From Bdellovibrio sp. 22V (GTDB lineage Bacteria; Bdellovibrionota; Bdellovibrionia; Bdellovibrionales; Bdellovibrionaceae), in assembly GCF_030169785.1 (NCBI RefSeq), contig NZ_CP125854.1, positions 2,790,001 through 2,854,000 on the forward strand: DNA of 64,000 nt, given 5' to 3'. Position 1 is the stretch's first letter. The number at the start of each line of letters is the position of its first letter. Shown one piece after another: positions 60,887-64,000 of the stretch. The notes under the pieces were generated by a model, which made no database searches, had not been told where the DNA came from, and saw only the letters and a program-made list of their open reading frames with translations. The position numbers and the translations under genes are program-made.

Positions 60887-61993
60887 CTAAGCGACACGTT
60901 TGATTTGCGGACTCTTCGCCAGAGTGAACTTGTTACGGCCCGTTTGTTTGGATTCATACAAGGCTTCGTCAGCCCGTTTGTACCAGCTATCCGCTGTTTC
61001 ACCCGGAGTGATTTCGGCAATCCCCATAGAGATGGTAAAACGAATTTCCAATTTATCCTGAACAAAAACTTCCTTGCGGATGCGGTTCATGGCTTCTTCC
61101 GCCATCTTAATGGCAGAGTCCACGTTGCAACCGGGGAGGATCACGGCAAATTCTTCACCGCCGAGGCGGGCGATAAAGTCCTCTTCCCGCGAGAAGCTTT
61201 CATTTAAAAGACGCACACATTCTTTAAGAACGAAGTCCCCGATATCGTGTCCGTAGGCATCGTTGATCTTTTTAAAGAAGTCGATGTCTAAAAGAATCAA
61301 AGTCATCGGATCTTTGTCGATTTCGTGCAATTGCAGATAGCGACGCACTTGCTCGTCGTAACTGCGGCGGTTGTGTGCGCCGGTCATGTGGTCGCGACGC
61401 ATAGTTTGATTGGCTTCCATCAACTGCTTCTTCACGGTCGTCAGGTTCTTTTTGATGGACTCCATGCGTTTCGAGCGACGCTCGTTTTTCGTACTTTGAT
61501 GTTTTAAATAGAAGTTGATGAACTCACGGGATTTCGCGCGGAGTTCCTCGATAGAGTTCGACTCTACGGCTTCACGCAGCTGTTCAAGGCTTTGATTAAT
61601 ATCGCCTTGGGACGCTTCTTCGACGTGAGCTTCCTCGCTGAGATGATCGGCAAAGTCCCAGATAATACGCTTAAAATCGTCAAAAGTATTTTGCACGTAG
61701 GTGTATTCATCAATGCGATAGCTGGAAATAAATTGGCGCAGGCGGAAGAGCGTCTTTTCCGTCGCCTCCGTGTCGGGCTGAACAAGCTCTTTCGCAAAAG
61801 TATCGAGCTTTGCGCGCACTTTTCGAACCGAGTGATTCTGGATTTCGAAAAGATGTTTATTGTAAATATCCAGTATATAAAGCAAAGTCGCGCGATCTTC
61901 AGTCAGAACCGGTCCCTGTGCATCCTTTCCATTAGATGAGGTGCCCCAGTCCATATCAAATTGCTCAACGAGTTTTTTCACCCACGTTTTCAA
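60887..61993 (-). CDS. Diguanylate cyclase (GGDEF)
   Basis: The start is TTG 61993, set by AGGAGG 6 nt upstream. This 368-residue protein has an all-helical, coiled-coil-like N-terminal region (1-200), then a GGDEF domain with RLGGEEF active site. An inhibitory-site RxxD (REED) lies five residues before GGEEF, so product inhibition is expected. It makes c-di-GMP. No signal peptide or transmembrane helix is seen, so it is cytosolic. The N-terminal region may sense or dimerise. Confidence 0.92.
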   Translation of the reverse strand: MKTWVKKLVEQFDMDWGTSSNGKDAQGPVLTEDRATLLYILDIYNKHLFEIQNHSVRKVRAKLDTFAKELVQPDTEATEKTLFRLRQFISSYRIDEYTYVQNTFDDFKRIIWDFADHLSEEAHVEEASQGDINQSLEQLREAVESNSIEELRAKSREFINFYLKHQSTKNERRSKRMESIKKNLTTVKKQLMEANQTMRRDHMTGAHNRRSYDEQVRRYLQLHEIDKDPMTLILLDIDFFKKINDAYGHDIGDFVLKECVRLLNESFSREEDFIARLGGEEFAVILPGCNVDSAIKMAEEAMNRIRKEVFVQDKLEIRFTISMGIAEITPGETADSWYKRADEALYESKQTGRNKFTLAKSPQIKRVA

Positions 61994-62206
61994 CTGTCGC
62001 CTCCTGGCTATTTTCTCATTTTCTCATCGGAATTTCGCCGGCTCCAGTGAAGGTGGCAATCGTGTCATAATGAGACGTTTAACAAAAAATTCATCGTGTT
62101 GTTCTGTGGAATTCGGGCCGCAGTGTTGTTTTTATACATAGGAACTGGACCCCAACTGCGAAGGTGAAGGTCTTTTCCTATGATGGAGTTTTCAAGGAGT
62201 TTTAAG

Positions 62207-63811
62207 ATGGCTACGAGTGCAAAAGTCAGCGGCCCCAACTTCGCGCAAGGAATTTCCGAGGACAGTCTTCTTGATGGCGAAACAATGCTTGGCCACGTTG
62301 GTGATGAACCTGTTTTACTTGTTCGCCAAGAAGGAGAATATTTCGCAATCGGGGCCGTATGCACCCACTATGGCGGGCCCTTGGAAAAAGGCACAATCAC
62401 GGGCAGGGAAGTACGTTGTCCCTGGCACCATTCCTGTTTTGATATCCGCACGGGGGAAGCGTTGAAGGCTCCCGCTCTTAACCCTGTCGCCGCCTGGCAT
62501 GTGGAAGTTTGTGAAAACAAGGTCTATGTCACCGATAAAAAAGCCCCCGTTATCAAACCGCGTTTCGGGACGGAGTTTCACCGTCACGTGATTATCGGTG
62601 CCGGGGCCGCCGGGATTTCAGCGGCCGTCATGTTACGGCGTCAGGGATTTCAAGGCACGATTACGGTGGTGAGCGAAGACAAAGCCTTGCCTTACGATCG
62701 CCCCAACTTATCGAAAGACTTTATGGCTGGGAATGCCCCGGAAGAATGGATTCCTCTTTATCCGCCAGAGTTTTATCGCGAGAATAAAATTCATCTGGAA
62801 CTTGGAGTTGTAGCCGAGAAAATAGATGCTCATCGCAAACACATTCTCTTGTCGAATGGGAAAAGTCTTCTTTATGACAAATGCCTGATCGCGACCGGAG
62901 GACATCCTGTAAAACCGCCGATTCCCGGGATCGACAAAGATCATATTTATTTTTTAAGGACTCTGCAGGATTGCCGGCGTATTATTGCTCGCACATCGTG
63001 GGCTGTGCGCGTAGTGATTATCGGAGCCGGATTTATCGGTCTTGAAGTGGCGGCGTCTTTACGCATGCGAAATATGGAAGTGCACGTTGTTGCTCCAGAG
63101 TCGATGCCCTTAATGGGGGTCGTCGGTGTCCATGTCGGAAGTTTTTTAAAAAAGCTGCATGAGGAACACGGAGTGCACTTTCATCTCGGCTATCACGTGA
63201 AGGAAATCCGCGATCGCAGTGTTGTTCTGGATAACGGTCAAAGCCTTGACTGCGATTTCGTCGTCGTGGGCACGGGCATTCGTCCCAACACGTCATTGGC
63301 AGAACAAGCCGGTTTAAAAACGGATCATGGAGTTTTAGTGAATGAATATCTAGAGACAAGCTCCTCGGGTATTTTCGCTGCGGGAGACATCGCCAAATGG
63401 CCTGATCCGCGCAGTCAGCGACTGATTCGTGTCGAACATTGGGAGGTGGCGGAACGGCAAGGGCAAGTGGCGGCGTTAAACATGCTTGGAGACCGAGTTA
63501 AATTTGACGACGTGCCATTCTTCTGGACAACCCATTATGACGTGTCCCTGGGATATATTGGCTTTTCGGACCGCTTTGATCGCATGGATGTGATCGGTGA
63601 CATTGATAAAAGAGATTTTGCCGTCGCTTACTATGAAGATCAAAGAGTCGCGGCTTTGTTGACGGTGGGGCGTGATCTTGAAAACCTGCAAGTAGAAGAG
63701 GCGCTAGAGCATCTTGATGACAAACGTGTGCATGAAATATTTCGGGAGTACGAAAGAAGAGCTTTCATGCAGCACAGGGAACGGCCTAACTATACAGAGC
63801 CAAGTCCTTAG
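62207..63811 (+). CDS. Rieske-FAD oxidoreductase (AIF-like)
   Basis: ATG 62207 is preceded by AAGGAG. The 534-residue protein has an N-terminal Rieske domain with CTHYGGPL and CPWHHSCF, binding a 2Fe-2S cluster. Two Rossmann folds follow (VIIGAGAAGISAA for FAD, VVIIGAGFIGLEVA for NAD(P)H) and an AAGDIAKW motif, then a C-terminal reductase domain. It is like AIF/ferredoxin reductases; the electron acceptor is unknown. Confidence 0.92.
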   Translation: MATSAKVSGPNFAQGISEDSLLDGETMLGHVGDEPVLLVRQEGEYFAIGAVCTHYGGPLEKGTITGREVRCPWHHSCFDIRTGEALKAPALNPVAAWHVEVCENKVYVTDKKAPVIKPRFGTEFHRHVIIGAGAAGISAAVMLRRQGFQGTITVVSEDKALPYDRPNLSKDFMAGNAPEEWIPLYPPEFYRENKIHLELGVVAEKIDAHRKHILLSNGKSLLYDKCLIATGGHPVKPPIPGIDKDHIYFLRTLQDCRRIIARTSWAVRVVIIGAGFIGLEVAASLRMRNMEVHVVAPESMPLMGVVGVHVGSFLKKLHEEHGVHFHLGYHVKEIRDRSVVLDNGQSLDCDFVVVGTGIRPNTSLAEQAGLKTDHGVLVNEYLETSSSGIFAAGDIAKWPDPRSQRLIRVEHWEVAERQGQVAALNMLGDRVKFDDVPFFWTTHYDVSLGYIGFSDRFDRMDVIGDIDKRDFAVAYYEDQRVAALLTVGRDLENLQVEEALEHLDDKRVHEIFREYERRAFMQHRERPNYTEPSP

Positions 63812-64000
63812 GGCCCTTCTTCACGTACCAGCTTGTTGATCCATGCATTGGGAAAGAAGCTGGAATATCCCAGTTTGTTTTCACAGACGTCCGTTGCTGA
63901 AACGAGGGGACGCCACTCCTCCGTTCTTTCAGAACGCACTGGGAGCATGAAGTCCACTTGCACGATTTCCGGGTCGTGTTTGACCCACGCACAGATATTT
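63808..64000 (-). CDS. C-terminal part of an unidentified protein (partial)
   Basis: The reading frame ending at TAA (63808-63810) encodes 63 residues running to the window edge, including VQVDFMLPVRSERTEEWRP and a GYSSFFPNAW. Another overlapping minus-strand frame of similar length is rejected because this one has protein-like composition and a 4-nt tail overlap with the reductase. I do not recognise the family. Confidence 0.6.
   Translation of the reverse strand, partial: NICAWVKHDPEIVQVDFMLPVRSERTEEWRPLVSATDVCENKLGYSSFFPNAWINKLVREEGP

Noticed and set aside
63786-63992. A 68-residue minus-strand frame at the window end
   Set aside because: Its composition is unlike a protein and it overlaps the reductase; the neighbouring frame ending at 63808 is more protein-like and overlaps by only 4 nt.
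1-64000. tRNA, rRNA, prophage, transposon or CRISPR features
   Set aside because: None was recognised on either strand by reading; a covariance-model search would be needed to exclude a tRNA fully.

Overview
The window is a dense, mid-GC, Gram-negative chromosomal segment. About 57 intact genes are packed with 4-nt ATGA or TAATG overlaps and tail-to-tail stops. I see no rRNA, tRNA, CRISPR array, transposase or phage gene. The mix suggests a predatory deltaproteobacterium of the Bdellovibrio type: many exported proteases and nucleases, Sec- and lipobox-tagged outer-membrane proteins, a diguanylate cyclase, the four-gene ligase-associated repair operon, and nucleobase salvage and catabolism genes. 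That assignment is inference from gene content; no single marker proves it.

Layout. 0-7.5 kb: RNA and ribosome housekeeping (DUF488 protein, DbpA helicase, a large SNF2 ATPase, HflX). 7.7-13.4 kb: exported and outer-membrane proteins, including a decayed Omp85/surface-antigen gene and a secreted protein with three WF-S-GPW repeats. 13.5-25.3 kb: a stress and glycan module. It holds a small SFPASDPPSW-motif protein, an RGG/KGG low-complexity protein, an operon of glycosyltransferase, glycosidase-RmlD fusion, UDP-galactopyranose mutase, GalE and an MFS carrier, then a divergent GH2 hydrolase, an SRPBCC protein and a zinc alcohol dehydrogenase. 25.3-31 kb: the DNA repair operon (exonuclease, ATP-dependent ligase, Lhr-type helicase, PdeM). 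31-40.3 kb: CvfB-like RNA-binding protein, coiled-coil membrane protein, YbhB, FMN reductase, UdgX-like uracil-DNA binding protein, phospholipase D lipoprotein, TolC, thiolase, STAS protein and a lysozyme-like exported protein. 40.4-45.3 kb: a second DEAD-box helicase, an ABC-F protein, a hydrolase and a small membrane protein. 45.3-48.9 kb: a polyamine transporter, with potD divergent from potABC. 48.9-52.1 kb: a UMF1-type carrier, RlmE, a pseudouridine synthase and a MarR regulator with a palindromic candidate operator. 52.1-60.7 kb: a long minus-strand run with an HD hydrolase, papain-like protease, uridine kinase, uracil phosphoribosyltransferase, the two signature proteins of the yeast-type URC uracil catabolic route, a malonate/methylmalonate-semialdehyde dehydrogenase, a VOC protein, a thermonuclease and a subtilase. 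60.9-64 kb: a GGDEF cyclase and a Rieske-FAD reductase.

How the genes work together. The secreted nuclease and proteases would break prey polymers down. Udk and Upp can salvage uridine and uracil, and the URC proteins plus the semialdehyde dehydrogenase could burn excess uracil to acetyl-CoA. The repair operon and the UdgX homologue form a DNA-damage set. The 13.5-25.3 kb module looks like a dispensable stress and envelope-glycan package whose product is unknown. Two genes, the first gene of the URC operon and the coiled-coil protein, have their ribosome binding site buried in a 10-12 bp hairpin that ends just before the ATG.
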